Notes: a model not told the origin generated them from the sequence alone. A stretch of DNA of 64,000 nucleotides from Fredinandcohnia onubensis (GCF_031181385.1 NZ_JAPSKV010000004.1:186001-250000); one strand, 5' to 3'; positions 1-9,130 are shown, counted from the stretch's first letter. Numbers and translations: made by a program.

Positions 1-873
1 TTTAAACCAAAGGAAGTTTTGCTTCCTAGTTCAATAGACCGTGACATTGTTGAGCAATTACTAGAAGTAACCGTTCACCAGCCTGGTAGAGGGAAGAAAA
101 AACAATTAATCGACCTTGCTACTAAAAATGCAAAAATTGCGCTAAAGGAAAAGTTCGCCCTGATTGAAAGAGATGAAGAACGTACGATTAAGGCTGTTGA
201 AAATTTAGGACAGAAGTTAGGGATATATACACCTCATCGAATCGAAGCGTTTGATAATTCCAACATACAAGGAACAGATCCAGTTTCTGCCATGATTGTG
301 TTTACTGATGGAAAACCCGATAAAAAAGAATATAGAAAATATAAAATAAAATCAGTTCAAGGTCCTGATGATTATGAATCCATGAGGGAGGTTGTACGGA
401 GAAGATATAGCCGTGCATTAAAAGAAAACCTTCCACTACCAGATTTAATCATTATTGACGGAGGTAAAGGTCATCTTGCTGCGGTTAGGGACATTCTTGA
501 AAATGAATTAGGCTTAGAAATTCCACTAGCAGGACTTGCAAAAGATGATAAACACAGAACATCTGAGCTCTTAATCGGAGACCCGCCTGAAATTGTGGAA
601 CTATCTAGAAACAGTCAAGAATTTTATCTTCTTCAACGAATTCAAGATGAAGTACACCGTTTTGCGATTACCTTCCATCGTCAAGTCCGTGGAAAAAACG
701 CATTTCAATCTGTACTCGATGATATTCCTGGAGTAGGGGAAAAACGTAAAAAAGCACTACTGAAGCACTTTGGTTCTATCAAGAAGTTAAAGGAAGCTAG
801 TATTGAGGAAATTCAAAAAGCCAATATACCTAAACAGACAGCTGAAGCAATTTACGAAAAGTTAAAAGAATAG
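1..873 (+). CDS. uvrC: UvrABC system protein C, 3' part (5' end outside window)
   Basis: The frame is open from the first base, so this is the C-terminal ~290 residues of a protein usually near 590 residues. UvrC makes both incisions around a lesion in nucleotide excision repair, acting with UvrB. The fragment contains the UvrC homology/RNase H-like endonuclease region with the DNSN motif (about residues 85-88 of the fragment) and IDGGKG (about 153-158). It ends in a helix-hairpin-helix DNA-binding module ([17 protein letters not shown]). The GIY-YIG nuclease domain and UvrB-binding motif must lie upstream of the window. It sits directly before lysC, as in B. subtilis; the lysC promoter begins just past its stop. 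Confidence 0.96.
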   Translation, partial: FKPKEVLLPSSIDRDIVEQLLEVTVHQPGRGKKKQLIDLATKNAKIALKEKFALIERDEERTIKAVENLGQKLGIYTPHRIEAFDNSNIQGTDPVSAMIVFTDGKPDKKEYRKYKIKSVQGPDDYESMREVVRRRYSRALKENLPLPDLIIIDGGKGHLAAVRDILENELGLEIPLAGLAKDDKHRTSELLIGDPPEIVELSRNSQEFYLLQRIQDEVHRFAITFHRQVRGKNAFQSVLDDIPGVGEKRKKALLKHFGSIKKLKEASIEEIQKANIPKQTAEAIYEKLKE

Positions 874-876
874 TCG

Positions 877-905
877 TTGCTATTTAAAAAATAGTCTGAT
901 ATAAT
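877..905 (+). promoter_or_regulatory. Sigma-A promoter of lysC
   Basis: TTGCTA at 877-882 and TATAAT at 900-905 are separated by 17 bp. They lie between the uvrC stop and the lysine riboswitch, so transcription would start near 912 and include the whole riboswitch. Confidence 0.6.
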
Positions 906-943
906 CCTTAATAATATAATATTCCACTTCAACACGTTGAAGT

Positions 944-1184
944 GAAGATAGAGGTGCGATCTTTATCAGTATGCAATTGGAGGGGTATGAGCCCTTACGA
1001 TCATTGCAGAAAGGAAAGTTCGCCGAAGTTTAAAAAGGCTCATACCTTTTTGTGCTGGTCTTATGTTTAAGAGACATAGGATTGTCAAGATGAATCAATC
1101 TTGGAGGGCTATCTCACGAAGTGACACGTAGTATGTTTACGTATATCACAGCAATGAGATAATTTCTCATTGCTGTTTTTTATT
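944..1184 (+). promoter_or_regulatory. Lysine riboswitch (L-box) with terminator
   Basis: The leader has the characteristic L-box opening GAAGATAGAGGTGCGATC (946-963). The helices around GGGGTATGAGCCC and the closing GGGCTATCTC (about 1106-1115) follow, and that end can pair with the opening GATAG strand to form P1. A rho-independent terminator follows directly (arms 1149-1159 and 1165-1175, then a T run). In known L-boxes lysine binding favours the terminator and shuts off lysC. That logic fits an aspartokinase feeding lysine and diaminopimelate synthesis. Confidence 0.93.
1149..1184 (+). terminator. Riboswitch-controlled terminator before lysC
   Basis: An 11-bp perfect stem CAGCAATGAGA/TCTCATTGCTG with a five-base loop is followed by a T run. 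It ends about 20 bases before the lysC start and is the expression platform of the L-box. Confidence 0.85.
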
Positions 1185-1206
1185 ATTCTGAGAGAGGGTT
1201 GAGGGT

Positions 1207-2451
1207 ATGGGGATCATCGTACAAAAGTTTGGAGGCACCTCTGTTGGGTCACCAGATAGAATTAAAAATGTTGCAAGTCGAGTTATACAAGAAGTGCAAG
1301 CAGGGAATCAAGTTGTCGTTGTTGTTTCTGCAATGGGGAAGACAACCGATCAGCTTGTAAGTTTAGCTAATGAAATTACAAGCGCGCCAAGTAAGCGCGA
1401 GATGGATATGTTATTAAGCACAGGTGAACAAGTAACAATTGCATTATTATCTATGGCTTTACAAGAAAAAGGGTATGAATCCGTATCGTATACCGGCTGG
1501 CAGGCGGGTATTGAAACAGAGGCTATACATAGCAATGCCCGTATTGAAAACATTGAGGTTTCAAGAGTATATAAAAGCTTAAAAGAAGGAAAAATCGTTG
1601 TTGTTGCTGGATTCCAAGGAGTCAGCAGTTCAGGCGACATCACCACTCTTGGTCGCGGAGGTTCCGATACAACTGCAGTCGCACTCGCTGCGGCATTAAA
1701 CGCGGAGAAATGTGATATCTACACAGATGTAACAGGTGTATACACAACCGATCCTCGCGTAGTTCCAAATGCACGTAAACTTCATTCCATTTCTTATGAT
1801 GAAATGCTGGAGCTTGCAAATCTTGGTGCTGGAGTCCTTCACCCACGTGCAGTGGAATTTGCGAAAAACTTCGAAATGCCGCTTGAAGTTCGTTCAAGCT
1901 TAGAGCTAGAAAATGGAACCATTATTGAGGAGGAAGTTTCAATGGAAAAGAATCTTGTTGTTAGGGGAATTGCTTTTGAAGACCAAATTACAAGGGTAAC
2001 GGTATCTGGTTTACCAAATGAATTGCATACACTATCCACTATTTTTGGCACACTTGCGAAAAATGGTTTAAATGTAGATATCATTATTCAAAACATGACA
2101 GATCAAAATCATACAAATATTTCATTCTCTGTAAAAACACCGGATTTACGTGACACTCTTGCTGTTTTAGAAAACAACAAGGATTTATTGAAATATGAAA
2201 GTATCGAACATGAGGATGGGTTAGCAAAGGTATCAATTGTTGGTTCTGGAATGGTTTCAAACCCAGGTGTAGCAGCTGATATGTTCCAAGTGCTTGCAAA
2301 GGAAAATATTGAAGTGAAAATGGTAAGTACATCTGAAATTAAAGTTTCTACAGTTCTTGAACAAGGCAATATGGTTCGTGCAGTTGAAGCTTTGCATGAC
2401 TCATTTAACTTGGCTGCTGTTGAAGAAGAAAAAGCGAAGGTGAAACTATAA
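1207..2451 (+). CDS. lysC: Aspartokinase II, alpha subunit (lysine-sensitive)
   Basis: The enzyme phosphorylates L-aspartate to 4-phospho-aspartate, the first step toward diaminopimelate, lysine, threonine and methionine. The N-terminus [12 protein letters not shown] is the aspartokinase signature. The kinase domain covers about residues 1-240, and two ACT regulatory domains fill about 260-410 ([10 protein letters not shown] and [10 protein letters not shown] begin the ACT folds). The 414-residue length is close to the B. subtilis enzyme (408). The ATG start has a GAGGGTTGAGGG-type ribosome site. It is the only gene between its riboswitch and a strong terminator, so it looks monocistronic. 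The gene also carries an internal start for the beta subunit. Confidence 0.97.
   Translation: MGIIVQKFGGTSVGSPDRIKNVASRVIQEVQAGNQVVVVVSAMGKTTDQLVSLANEITSAPSKREMDMLLSTGEQVTIALLSMALQEKGYESVSYTGWQAGIETEAIHSNARIENIEVSRVYKSLKEGKIVVVAGFQGVSSSGDITTLGRGGSDTTAVALAAALNAEKCDIYTDVTGVYTTDPRVVPNARKLHSISYDEMLELANLGAGVLHPRAVEFAKNFEMPLEVRSSLELENGTIIEEEVSMEKNLVVRGIAFEDQITRVTVSGLPNELHTLSTIFGTLAKNGLNVDIIIQNMTDQNHTNISFSVKTPDLRDTLAVLENNKDLLKYESIEHEDGLAKVSIVGSGMVSNPGVAADMFQVLAKENIEVKMVSTSEIKVSTVLEQGNMVRAVEALHDSFNLAAVEEEKAKVKL
1942..2451 (+). CDS. lysC: Aspartokinase II, beta subunit (internal in-frame start)
   Basis: Codon 246 is an ATG preceded at 1927-1933 by GAGGAGG, an unusually strong Shine-Dalgarno site inside a coding region. 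In B. subtilis the same gene makes a small beta subunit from an in-frame internal start, leaving the regulatory ACT domains alone (163 residues there). Here initiation at 1942 would give 169 residues starting MEKNLVVRG, at exactly the corresponding codon. The site is seen directly; use of the start is inferred from the homologue. Confidence 0.75.
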   Translation: MEKNLVVRGIAFEDQITRVTVSGLPNELHTLSTIFGTLAKNGLNVDIIIQNMTDQNHTNISFSVKTPDLRDTLAVLENNKDLLKYESIEHEDGLAKVSIVGSGMVSNPGVAADMFQVLAKENIEVKMVSTSEIKVSTVLEQGNMVRAVEALHDSFNLAAVEEEKAKVKL

Positions 2452-2463
2452 TTTGAATGTTAC

Positions 2464-2498
2464 GGGTGGTTCAAATGAATTTGGACGCCCTTTTTTTT
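2464..2498 (+). terminator. Terminator of lysC
   Basis: A GC-rich stem (GGGTGGTTCAAA paired with TTTGGACGCCC, with one bulged G and some G-U pairs) is followed by eight T residues. It lies 13 bases after the lysC stop. Confidence 0.7.
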
Positions 2499-2501
2499 AA
2501 T

Positions 2502-2526
2502 AAAAAAACTGCACGAAATGTGCAGG
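2502..2526 (-). terminator. Terminator of yslB
   Basis: On the minus strand a stem CTGCAC/GTGCAG closed by a short loop is followed by a run of T. It lies immediately after the yslB stop and back-to-back with the lysC terminator. Confidence 0.7.
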
Positions 2527-2528
2527 CT

Positions 2529-2984
2529 TTATTCTTCGGTAATATCTTTTGGATCCCATTTTACCGTAAATATAATTTTTTGAGCTCTTCTTTTTTGTTG
2601 TTCAAAGCTTTCAGTGATTCGATTTTTCTGTTGTTGAATTTGTTGGGCAAGAAAGCCAGATTCAAGCTGGAATGTACAAATATCTCTTCGTTTAAAGCGA
2701 GTAGATACGATCGAACCCTCCAAATGAAATTCAATGGAGTTTTTATCCAAACGTTCTACCTTAAGGTCTCCCCATCCAGCATCATGAAAGAATGAAATGA
2801 CTTCTTCCGTCGTAGGTAAGGGGAACTTGCGGGCGAGATTTTTTCCAGCCCAATATAGAATCTGTGGCGTTTCTTTCCCGAGAATATCAGGAATTAAAAC
2901 TTCTCGTAAAAGTTCGTACCCAAATACGGAAACAGACTGTTCACCTGTATTTACGTTTTGTTCGTTGATGTTAACGTTCTTCAC
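2529..2984 (-). CDS. yslB: YslB family protein (DUF2507)
   Basis: This is a 151-residue soluble protein resembling B. subtilis YslB. The recognisable core is YELLREVLIPDILG, then ILYWAGKNLARKFPL and EEVISFFHDAGWG. The family's molecular role is not established. The position, convergent to lysC and upstream of sdhC, is the same as in B. subtilis. I place the start at a GTG (2984) because AAGAGGGG precedes it at proper spacing. An ATG seven codons earlier (3005) has no ribosome site and would sit almost on the predicted transcription start, as the -10 element is at 3011-3016. Confidence 0.85.
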   Translation of the reverse strand: MKNVNINEQNVNTGEQSVSVFGYELLREVLIPDILGKETPQILYWAGKNLARKFPLPTTEEVISFFHDAGWGDLKVERLDKNSIEFHLEGSIVSTRFKRRDICTFQLESGFLAQQIQQQKNRITESFEQQKRRAQKIIFTVKWDPKDITEE

Positions 2985-3010
2985 TGCATTCCCCTCTTTC
3001 TCCATTCTTT

Positions 3011-3039
3011 ATTATATAACATGAGGGTATAAGAAAAAC
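3011..3039 (-). promoter_or_regulatory. Probable yslB promoter
   Basis: On the minus strand a perfect TATAAT occupies 3016-3011, with only a weak T-rich -35 (TTTTTC at 3038-3033, 16 bp away). Transcription would begin near 3004, consistent with the GTG start at 2984 rather than the ATG at 3005. Confidence 0.45.
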
Positions 3040-3152
3040 ATGAATTTTTTTGGTTTCTTTTTGTCAGAGAGAAATGTTTTTTATTTAGTATTACTACATT
3101 CATATGTGTACAATTATTAACATTTTTATGAATAATTTGTGGATTTGTTTCC

Positions 3153-3181
3153 TTGACGCTCTTGCTTTATGGGAGTAAAAT
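3153..3181 (+). promoter_or_regulatory. Sigma-A promoter of sdhCAB
   Basis: TTGACG (3153-3158) and TAAAAT (3176-3181) are spaced by 17 bp. This is the best promoter match between yslB and sdhC. It would leave an untranslated leader of about 190 bases. Confidence 0.6.
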
Positions 3182-3377
3182 GAATTTGTTACATTATACT
3201 GATAAAAGAAAATTACATGCAGCATTTGTCTATTTATCTACAATAATTAAATTTGTAGATTCCTGCAAAGGTTTTCAGTTATCAGTTTTTATATCGTCCT
3301 TTTACATATTTATACAGGATGAAACATTACAAGGGAGTGCCGTGTGGGCACGTTTTATTACTAAGGGGGGTTAAAGT
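3182..3377 (+). other. sdhC untranslated leader
   Basis: This A+T-rich stretch lies between the predicted start site and sdhC and holds no convincing gene. It ends in a strong ribosome site (AAGGGGGG). In B. subtilis the small RNA FsrA represses sdhC translation by pairing near the start. I cannot identify an FsrA gene or pairing region here by eye. Confidence 0.4.
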
Positions 3378-3989
3378 ATGGCTGGTAATCGTGAATTTTT
3401 TAATCGCAGACTTCATTCATTATTAGGTGTAATACCTGTTGGGGTGTTTTTAATCGTACACTTAATGGCGAATAACTTTGCGACAAGAGGGGAAGAGGCA
3501 TTTAACAGTGCTGCTGGTTTTATGGGGAATCTTCCATTTAGAATCCTTCTAGAGGTAGTTATTATTTATCTACCATTATTATTTCACGCGATTTATGGTC
3601 TGTATATTGCCTTTACTGCAAAGAACAATGTGAGTAGATACGGTTTCTTCCGTAACTGGATGTTCTTCTTACAACGTATATCTGGTATTATTACTCTTAT
3701 TTTTGTGGCATGGCATGTATGGGAAACGCGAATTGCTTACGCATTAGGGAGAGCAGAAGTTAACTTCCAAATGATGGAGAATATCCTAGATTCACCTGCA
3801 ATGCTTATTTTCTATCTTGTTGGTGTAATCTCTACAATTTTCCATTTCTCAAATGGTCTATGGTCATTTGCTGTAAGTTGGGGGCTAACAATAACTCCTC
3901 GTTCTCAACAAATTGCAACATATGTAACAATCATTATTTTCATTGCTTTATCAATAGTAGGTGTTACTACAATTTTTGCTTTCGTTTAA
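3378..3989 (+). CDS. sdhC: Succinate dehydrogenase cytochrome b558 subunit
   Basis: This is the diheme membrane anchor of the succinate:menaquinone oxidoreductase (complex II). At 203 residues it matches the Bacillus family length of about 202. Five hydrophobic segments are visible, at about residues 13-32, 55-75, 93-113, 137-157 and 180-203. Histidines in or near the helices (HRLHSLLG near the N-terminus, LFHAIYGL, VAWHVWE, IFHFSNG) are the expected heme ligand candidates. It is the first gene of sdhCAB, with a strong AAGGGGGG ribosome site before the ATG. Confidence 0.95.
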   Translation: MAGNREFFNRRLHSLLGVIPVGVFLIVHLMANNFATRGEEAFNSAAGFMGNLPFRILLEVVIIYLPLLFHAIYGLYIAFTAKNNVSRYGFFRNWMFFLQRISGIITLIFVAWHVWETRIAYALGRAEVNFQMMENILDSPAMLIFYLVGVISTIFHFSNGLWSFAVSWGLTITPRSQQIATYVTIIIFIALSIVGVTTIFAFV

Positions 3990-4061
3990 GAATATGAAAA
4001 TTAGAACGTTCACATTTTTTTACACAAGATGAACGATCTCTTTATTGGGGAGTGAGTTACT

Positions 4062-5822
4062 TTGAGTCAAGGAAAAGTTATCGTAGTTGGTGGTGGACTA
4101 GCAGGTCTAATGGCTACCATTAAAGCTGCTGAAGAAGGAACACAAGTTGATTTATTTTCACTCGTACCTGTAAAACGATCTCACTCTGTTTGTGCACAAG
4201 GTGGGATAAACGGTGCAGTTAATACAAAAGGTGAAGGGGATTCTCCTTTGATCCACTTTGATGATACAGTATATGGTGGAGACTTCTTAGCAAACCAAAA
4301 GCCAGTTAAGGCTATGTGTGAAGCGGCACCAGGAATTATTCACTTAATGGACCGTATGGGTGTAATGTTTAACCGTACGCCAGAAGGATTACTCGATTTC
4401 CGTCGTTTCGGGGGAACTCAACACCACCGTACTGCATTCGCTGGTGCGACAACTGGTCAACAATTGCTTTATGCATTAGATGAGCAAGTTCGCCGTCACG
4501 AAGTAGCAGGATTAGTTACAAAGTACGAAGGTTGGGAATTCCTAGGAATCATCCAAGATGATGAGGGAATTTGTCGTGGTGTCGTAGCGCAAAACCTTCA
4601 ATCAATGGAAATTAAATCATTCCCTGCTGATGCTGTTATTATGGCATCTGGGGGCCCTGGAATTATTTTTGGTAAAACGACAAACTCAGTTATCAACACT
4701 GGATCTGCTGCATCAATCGTGTACCAACAAGGTGCATATTATGCAAACGGTGAATTTATCCAAATCCACCCAACAGCGATTCCTGGAGATGACAAACTTC
4801 GCCTAATGAGTGAATCCGCTCGTGGTGAAGGTGGACGAGTATGGACATATAAAGATGGAAAGCCTTGGTACTTCTTAGAAGAAAAATATCCAGCATACGG
4901 AAACTTAGTTCCTCGTGATATTGCAACACGTGAAATTTTCTCTGTGTGTGTAGATATGAAGCTAGGTATCAATGGTGAAAACATGGTTTATCTAGATCTT
5001 TCTCATAAAGATCCAAAAGAACTTGATATCAAATTAGGTGGAATTATTGAAATCTATGAAAAATTCATGGGTGATGATCCACGTAAAGTACCAATGAAAA
5101 TCTTCCCTGCCGTTCATTACTCAATGGGTGGACTATGGGTTGACGATCATCAACAAACGAATATCCCTGGATTATTTGCTGCAGGAGAGTGTGATTTTTC
5201 TCAGCACGGAGCAAACCGCTTAGGTGCTAACTCTCTATTATCAGCTATCTACGGTGGTATGGTTGCTGGTCCAAACGCAGTTAATTACATCAAGGGCCTT
5301 AAAAAAGGTACAGATTCCATTTCTTCAACTGTTTTCGATAGCCATGTAAAACAAGAGCAAGAGAAGTGGGATAACATCATGGCAATGGATGGTACTGAAA
5401 ATGCATACATCCTCCACAAAGAACTTGGTGAATGGATGACTGATAACGTAACAGTTGTTCGTTACAATGACAAGCTTTTAAAGACTGATGAAAAGATTCA
5501 AGAGCTTATGGAACGTTACAAAAATATTAATATCAATGACACATCTAAATGGAGCAACCAAGGTGCTACATTTACTCGTCAATTACAAAACATGCTTCAA
5601 CTAGCACGTGTAATTACAATTGGTGCATATAACCGTAACGAAAGCCGTGGAGCACACTATAAGCCTGATTTCCCTGATCGTAATGATGAGGACTTCTTAA
5701 AAACTACTATGGCTAAATTTACTGGGAAGGAAACTGCGCCTGCATTCCATTATGAAGACGTAGATACTTCATTAATCACACCACGTAAACGTGACTATAC
5801 AAAGAATAAGGAGGCAAAGTAA
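4062..5822 (+). CDS. sdhA: Succinate dehydrogenase flavoprotein subunit
   Basis: It oxidises succinate to fumarate and carries covalent FAD. The dinucleotide-binding motif VVGGGLAGLMA lies at residues 8-18, and the His of RSHSVCAQGG near residue 40 is the FAD attachment site in this family. Substrate-binding and catalytic segments include HPTAIPGD, RLMSESARGEGGR and the C-terminal R(N)ESRGAHYK. The 586-residue length is standard. The start is TTG, with GGGGAGTGAG upstream and the family N-terminus (MSQ...) supporting it. The gene is 72 bases after sdhC and its stop is one base before sdhB, so the subunits are co-expressed. Confidence 0.97.
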   Translation: MSQGKVIVVGGGLAGLMATIKAAEEGTQVDLFSLVPVKRSHSVCAQGGINGAVNTKGEGDSPLIHFDDTVYGGDFLANQKPVKAMCEAAPGIIHLMDRMGVMFNRTPEGLLDFRRFGGTQHHRTAFAGATTGQQLLYALDEQVRRHEVAGLVTKYEGWEFLGIIQDDEGICRGVVAQNLQSMEIKSFPADAVIMASGGPGIIFGKTTNSVINTGSAASIVYQQGAYYANGEFIQIHPTAIPGDDKLRLMSESARGEGGRVWTYKDGKPWYFLEEKYPAYGNLVPRDIATREIFSVCVDMKLGINGENMVYLDLSHKDPKELDIKLGGIIEIYEKFMGDDPRKVPMKIFPAVHYSMGGLWVDDHQQTNIPGLFAAGECDFSQHGANRLGANSLLSAIYGGMVAGPNAVNYIKGLKKGTDSISSTVFDSHVKQEQEKWDNIMAMDGTENAYILHKELGEWMTDNVTVVRYNDKLLKTDEKIQELMERYKNININDTSKWSNQGATFTRQLQNMLQLARVITIGAYNRNESRGAHYKPDFPDRNDEDFLKTTMAKFTGKETAPAFHYEDVDTSLITPRKRDYTKNKEAK

Positions 5823-5823
5823 G

Positions 5824-6582
5824 ATGAGTGAAAAAACAGTTGAATTTCATGTAACTCGTCAGGATACTCCAGATTCTGAACCATATGTAATCAAATTCAA
5901 GGTACCTTACCGTAAAAATATGAATGTGATTTCTGCGCTAATGGAATTCCGTCGTAATCCGGTAGATATTAATGGAAATCAAGTTGCCCCAATTACTTGG
6001 GATATGAACTGTTTAGAAGAGGTTTGCGGTGCATGTTCAATGGTTATCAATGGTAAACCTCGCCAATCATGTTCGGCACTTATTGACCAACTTGAACAAC
6101 CAATTAAACTTGAACCAATGAAGACATTCCCTATCGTTCGAGACCTACAAATTGATCGTAGTAGAATGTTTGATTCATTGAAAAAAGTAAAAGCTTGGAT
6201 TCCAATTGATGGAACATACGACTTGGGTCCTGGACCTCGTATGCCTGAGAAAAAGCGTCAATGGGCATATGAACTATCAAAATGTATGACATGTGGTGTT
6301 TGTCTAGAAGCATGTCCAAATGTTAACAGCAAATCTGAATTCATTGGTCCAGCACCATTATCACAAGTACGCCTATTCAACGCACATCCAACTGGTGCTA
6401 TGAATAAAGCTGAACGTTTAGAAACAATTATGGGAGATGGAGGCCTTGCAAACTGTGGTAACTCACAAAACTGTGTACAGTCTTGTCCAAAAGGTATTCC
6501 ACTCACAACTTCAATTGCAGCTCTAAACAGAGATACATCTATCCAAGCATTCAGAAATATGTTTGGTAGTGACCAAGTCTAA
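5824..6582 (+). CDS. sdhB: Succinate dehydrogenase iron-sulfur subunit
   Basis: It passes electrons from FAD in SdhA to the heme anchor SdhC. Three cluster motifs are visible: a plant-type [2Fe-2S] set (CLEEVCGAC...C), then CMTCGVCLEACPN, and CGNSQNCVQSCPKG for the remaining clusters. I start at the ATG at 5824, which follows AAGGAGGC at the end of sdhA. This gives 252 residues, close to the family's 253. A longer reading from inside sdhA is possible but has no ribosome site. It is the last gene of the operon and is followed by a strong terminator. Confidence 0.97.
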   Translation: MSEKTVEFHVTRQDTPDSEPYVIKFKVPYRKNMNVISALMEFRRNPVDINGNQVAPITWDMNCLEEVCGACSMVINGKPRQSCSALIDQLEQPIKLEPMKTFPIVRDLQIDRSRMFDSLKKVKAWIPIDGTYDLGPGPRMPEKKRQWAYELSKCMTCGVCLEACPNVNSKSEFIGPAPLSQVRLFNAHPTGAMNKAERLETIMGDGGLANCGNSQNCVQSCPKGIPLTTSIAALNRDTSIQAFRNMFGSDQV

Positions 6583-6594
6583 TAGAAACATTGT

Positions 6595-6632
6595 AAGCAC
6601 TCCTTCATGTCATATGGAGGAGTGCTTTTTTT
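6595..6632 (+). terminator. Terminator of sdhCAB
   Basis: Ten-bp arms AAGCACTCCT/AGGAGTGCTT are followed by a T run, 12 bases after the sdhB stop. Confidence 0.85.
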
Positions 6633-6740
6633 ACGAAGAGTTTATAATGTATACCTCATAATAAGGCATAAAATTTCCCCATTAGAATAACGCACCACTT
6701 AACAGTGATTTGAATAATCTTATGTAAGGGAGCTATTGGA

Positions 6741-7205
6741 ATGAAGCATATTACGTATATCGATGAATTTGAGACATGGGAGAATACATTTGAATTTTAT
6801 CAACCAATTCAGGTACGCTTTTCCGAAACAGATATGTTTGGACATTTAAACAACACTGTCCCCTTTGCTTACTTTGAGGAAGCAAGAATTCAATATTTTA
6901 ATCATGTAGGGTTTATGCAAAGATGGACTGACAAATCAAGCGAAACAATCCCGGTAGTTGCAAACCAACAATGTGATTATTTGAAACAAGTCTATTTCGG
7001 AGAACAGCTTAAACTTTATGTAAAAATTAATCAACTTGGCAATTCTTCAATGGATATTCATTATATGGCTAAAGATAAAGAAGGATCTGTTTGTTTTGTC
7101 GGTAGAAGTACACTTGTTCAAATGTCAAAGCAAACAGGAAAAGGTGAGCCATGGTCTGAAGAGATGAAGCAAATGTTAAAAAAACACCTAACCTATAATA
7201 TATGA
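6741..7205 (+). CDS. ysmA: Acyl-CoA thioesterase-like protein YsmA (hotdog fold)
   Basis: A 154-residue protein of the 4-hydroxybenzoyl-CoA thioesterase type. The hotdog signature IQVRFSETDMFGHLNNTVPFAYFEEAR (residues 24-50) contains the Asp and the small-residue turn expected for acyl-CoA hydrolases. The natural substrate is unknown. A good ribosome site (AAGGGAGC) precedes the ATG. The position between sdhB and gerE matches B. subtilis ysmA. No sign of decay. Confidence 0.85.
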   Translation: MKHITYIDEFETWENTFEFYQPIQVRFSETDMFGHLNNTVPFAYFEEARIQYFNHVGFMQRWTDKSSETIPVVANQQCDYLKQVYFGEQLKLYVKINQLGNSSMDIHYMAKDKEGSVCFVGRSTLVQMSKQTGKGEPWSEEMKQMLKKHLTYNI

Positions 7206-7279
7206 GTCAAATAAAACAAAAATACCAATACATCTAAAAATGGACGAAAAAAAGTCTACATATCAACCTTTTAACAGTC

Positions 7280-7307
7280 ACAGCAACACTCTCCTTCTCA
7301 TATTATA
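7280..7307 (+). promoter_or_regulatory. Sigma-K-type promoter of gerE
   Basis: CATATTATA at 7299-7307 matches the sigma-K -10 consensus CATANNNTA exactly. An AC dinucleotide, the core of the -35, sits 17 bp upstream at 7280-7281. It lies about 65 bases before gerE, which is a sigma-K gene in B. subtilis. Confidence 0.6.
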
Positions 7308-7371
7308 TGGTGACTAAATATATACCCATCCAGTAGTTCAGCTCGAACCTTAGCAAGGAGGGTTACAATAC

Positions 7372-7596
7372 TTGAAGGAGAAAGAGTTTCAACCAAAACC
7401 GCTACTAACAAAGAGAGAAAGAGAAGTTTTTGAATTACTAGTTCAAGACAAAACAACGAAAGATATCGCAAGTGAGTTATTCATAAGCGAAAAAACAGTT
7501 CGTAACCACATATCGAATGCGATGCAGAAGCTGGGAGTAAAGGGGCGTTCTCAAGCAGTCGTAGAGCTCCTTCGTATGGGAGAACTTGAACTTTAA
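7372..7596 (+). CDS. gerE: Late sporulation transcription factor GerE
   Basis: A 74-residue stand-alone LuxR-type helix-turn-helix regulator that, in the mother cell, activates or represses sigma-K-dependent coat genes. The sequence LTKREREVFELL...TTKDIASELFISEKTVRNHISNAMQKLGV covers nearly the whole protein and is almost identical to B. subtilis GerE as I remember it. The start is TTG preceded by AAGGAGGG. Length is exactly that of the family. A sigma-K-type promoter lies upstream and a hairpin terminator downstream, so it is monocistronic. Confidence 0.97.
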   Translation: MKEKEFQPKPLLTKREREVFELLVQDKTTKDIASELFISEKTVRNHISNAMQKLGVKGRSQAVVELLRMGELEL

Positions 7597-7601
7597 GTAT
7601 T

Positions 7602-7643
7602 ACCGGCTACCCTATACATTTGTAAGGTAGCCGGTTACTTATT
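7602..7643 (+). terminator. Terminator of gerE
   Basis: Ten-bp arms ACCGGCTACC/GGTAGCCGGT are followed by a modest T-rich tail, five bases after the gerE stop. Confidence 0.7.
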
Positions 7644-7830
7644 TAGGGCATTTTACATATTTCCTAAATATCTTCAACTTGCTTTTTGCGCGAAAAAAGT
7701 AGAAAATAAGAATAATATAGTTTTTTTCTTAAAACGATGCGTCTTTACATTTTGCATACAATGAAGCAACTGTAATACAAGAGAAATCAGTTGGATTTTA
7801 ACCAATAACAATTTACTAGGAGAGGATGTA

Positions 7831-8289
7831 ATGACTGTTAAAGAGAGCAATGAAACAAAAGACTATCAAGTAATCGCAGATATCGAAAAATCACTTCGTT
7901 TTATCTCGGGCTTACTTAAACAAAAAGGCCGAGAAATCCTTAGCAACTTTACGATCACAACACCCCAATTTATAGCTCTTCAATGGTTACTTGAACTTGG
8001 AGATATGACAATTGGTGAATTATCAAATAAAATGTACTTGGCATGCAGCACGACAACAGATCTTGTAGACCGTATGGAAAAAAATTCGCTTGTAATGCGC
8101 GTAAAAGACCCAAAAGATCGTCGTGTCGTTCGAATTCATTTACTTGAAGAAGGAGAACGTATTATCGAAGAGGTAATCAAGAAAAGACAAGATTACCTAC
8201 ATGAAATCATGGAAAACTTCTCCGGTGAAGAAGTTACCCAACTCGAAAAGAGTCTTAGAAAATTACATCAAGAAATGCGAGTAGAATGA
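7831..8289 (+). CDS. ysmB: MarR-family transcriptional regulator YsmB
   Basis: A 152-residue winged helix-turn-helix regulator. The recognition region is [30 protein letters not shown], followed by the wing with the diagnostic DPKDRR ([14 protein letters not shown], about residues 91-104). Helical dimerisation segments flank it. Its ligand and targets are unknown. It lies 10 bases before murI and probably shares its transcript, as in B. subtilis. A T-rich, near-palindromic stretch around 7683-7698 could be an operator, but this is speculative. An AGGAGAGG ribosome site precedes the ATG. Confidence 0.9.
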   Translation: MTVKESNETKDYQVIADIEKSLRFISGLLKQKGREILSNFTITTPQFIALQWLLELGDMTIGELSNKMYLACSTTTDLVDRMEKNSLVMRVKDPKDRRVVRIHLLEEGERIIEEVIKKRQDYLHEIMENFSGEEVTQLEKSLRKLHQEMRVE

Positions 8290-8299
8290 GGCGAATCAT

Positions 8300-9094
8300 T
8301 TGAACAGACCAATCGGAGTTATCGATTCAGGGGTAGGCGGTTTAACCGTTGCTCGGGAAATAATTAGACAATTACCAAATGAAGAAATCATATATTTAGG
8401 TGATAACGCTAGGTGTCCGTATGGACCCAGACCTATAGAGGAAGTTCGTCAGTTTACATGGGAGCTGACGAACTATTTATTGTCACATAAAATCAAAATG
8501 CTTGTCATTGCATGCAACACGGCGACTGCCCTTGTGTTGGATGAAATTCAAGCTGAGCTTTCAATTCCCGTAATCGGTGTCGTCTACCCAGGAGCAAGAA
8601 CCGCTCTAAAGGTTACAAAAAATAATTATGTCGGAGTTATCGGCACAGTCAACACGATCGAAAGTGGCGCCTATGTAGACGCTCTAAAATCAATCAATAA
8701 TCAAATCAATGTCGAAAGTCTCGCATGCCCTCGATTTGTTCCAATCGTCGAGGCAGGAGAGTTCACTGGTCCCCATGCCGAACAAATTGTGGCTGAATCC
8801 CTAGAGGTCTTACGGGGTAAAGAAATCGATACCTTGATTCTTGGTTGTACCCATTATCCATTACTTCATAATACCATTCGGAACCATCTTGGAGATGGAA
8901 TCAAACTAATTGATTCCGGCGCCGAAACAGCCCGTGAAGTGAGTACAGTGCTATTCTATAGCGGACTACTGAATAAAAAACCGTCAAAAAAAGGCCACTT
9001 GTTCCTCACAACAGGCGAAAAAGAAATCTTCCAACAAATCGCCAGCAACTGGTTTGAAGAACCGGTGTATAATGTGAAATCGGTGAAATTGTAG
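8300..9094 (+). CDS. murI: Glutamate racemase
   Basis: It interconverts L- and D-glutamate, supplying D-Glu for peptidoglycan. The N-terminal [18 protein letters not shown] is the Asp/Glu racemase signature. The two catalytic cysteines lie in VIACNTATA (about residue 74) and LGCTHYPL (about residue 185). The 264-residue length is normal. The start is TTG, the first codon that gives the conserved [11 protein letters not shown]. The B. subtilis gene at this position is racE (glr). It follows ysmB by 10 bases and ends in a terminator. Confidence 0.95.
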   Translation: MNRPIGVIDSGVGGLTVAREIIRQLPNEEIIYLGDNARCPYGPRPIEEVRQFTWELTNYLLSHKIKMLVIACNTATALVLDEIQAELSIPVIGVVYPGARTALKVTKNNYVGVIGTVNTIESGAYVDALKSINNQINVESLACPRFVPIVEAGEFTGPHAEQIVAESLEVLRGKEIDTLILGCTHYPLLHNTIRNHLGDGIKLIDSGAETAREVSTVLFYSGLLNKKPSKKGHLFLTTGEKEIFQQIASNWFEEPVYNVKSVKL

Positions 9095-9108
9095 GATCAG
9101 AGAAATAA

Positions 9109-9130
9109 AGTCCCGGGTGGGGCTTTTTTT
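9109..9130 (+). terminator. Terminator of ysmB-murI
   Basis: A short GC-rich stem AGTCCC/GGGGCT is followed by seven T residues, 15 bases after murI. Confidence 0.7.

Noticed and set aside
2457-3024. Plus-strand frames opposite yslB
   Set aside because: They are the complement of a recognised gene, have no ribosome sites, and cross the lysC and yslB terminators.
3153-3374. 73-codon frame before sdhC
   Set aside because: It begins on the predicted -35 element of the sdh promoter, lacks a ribosome site and has no recognisable protein pattern.
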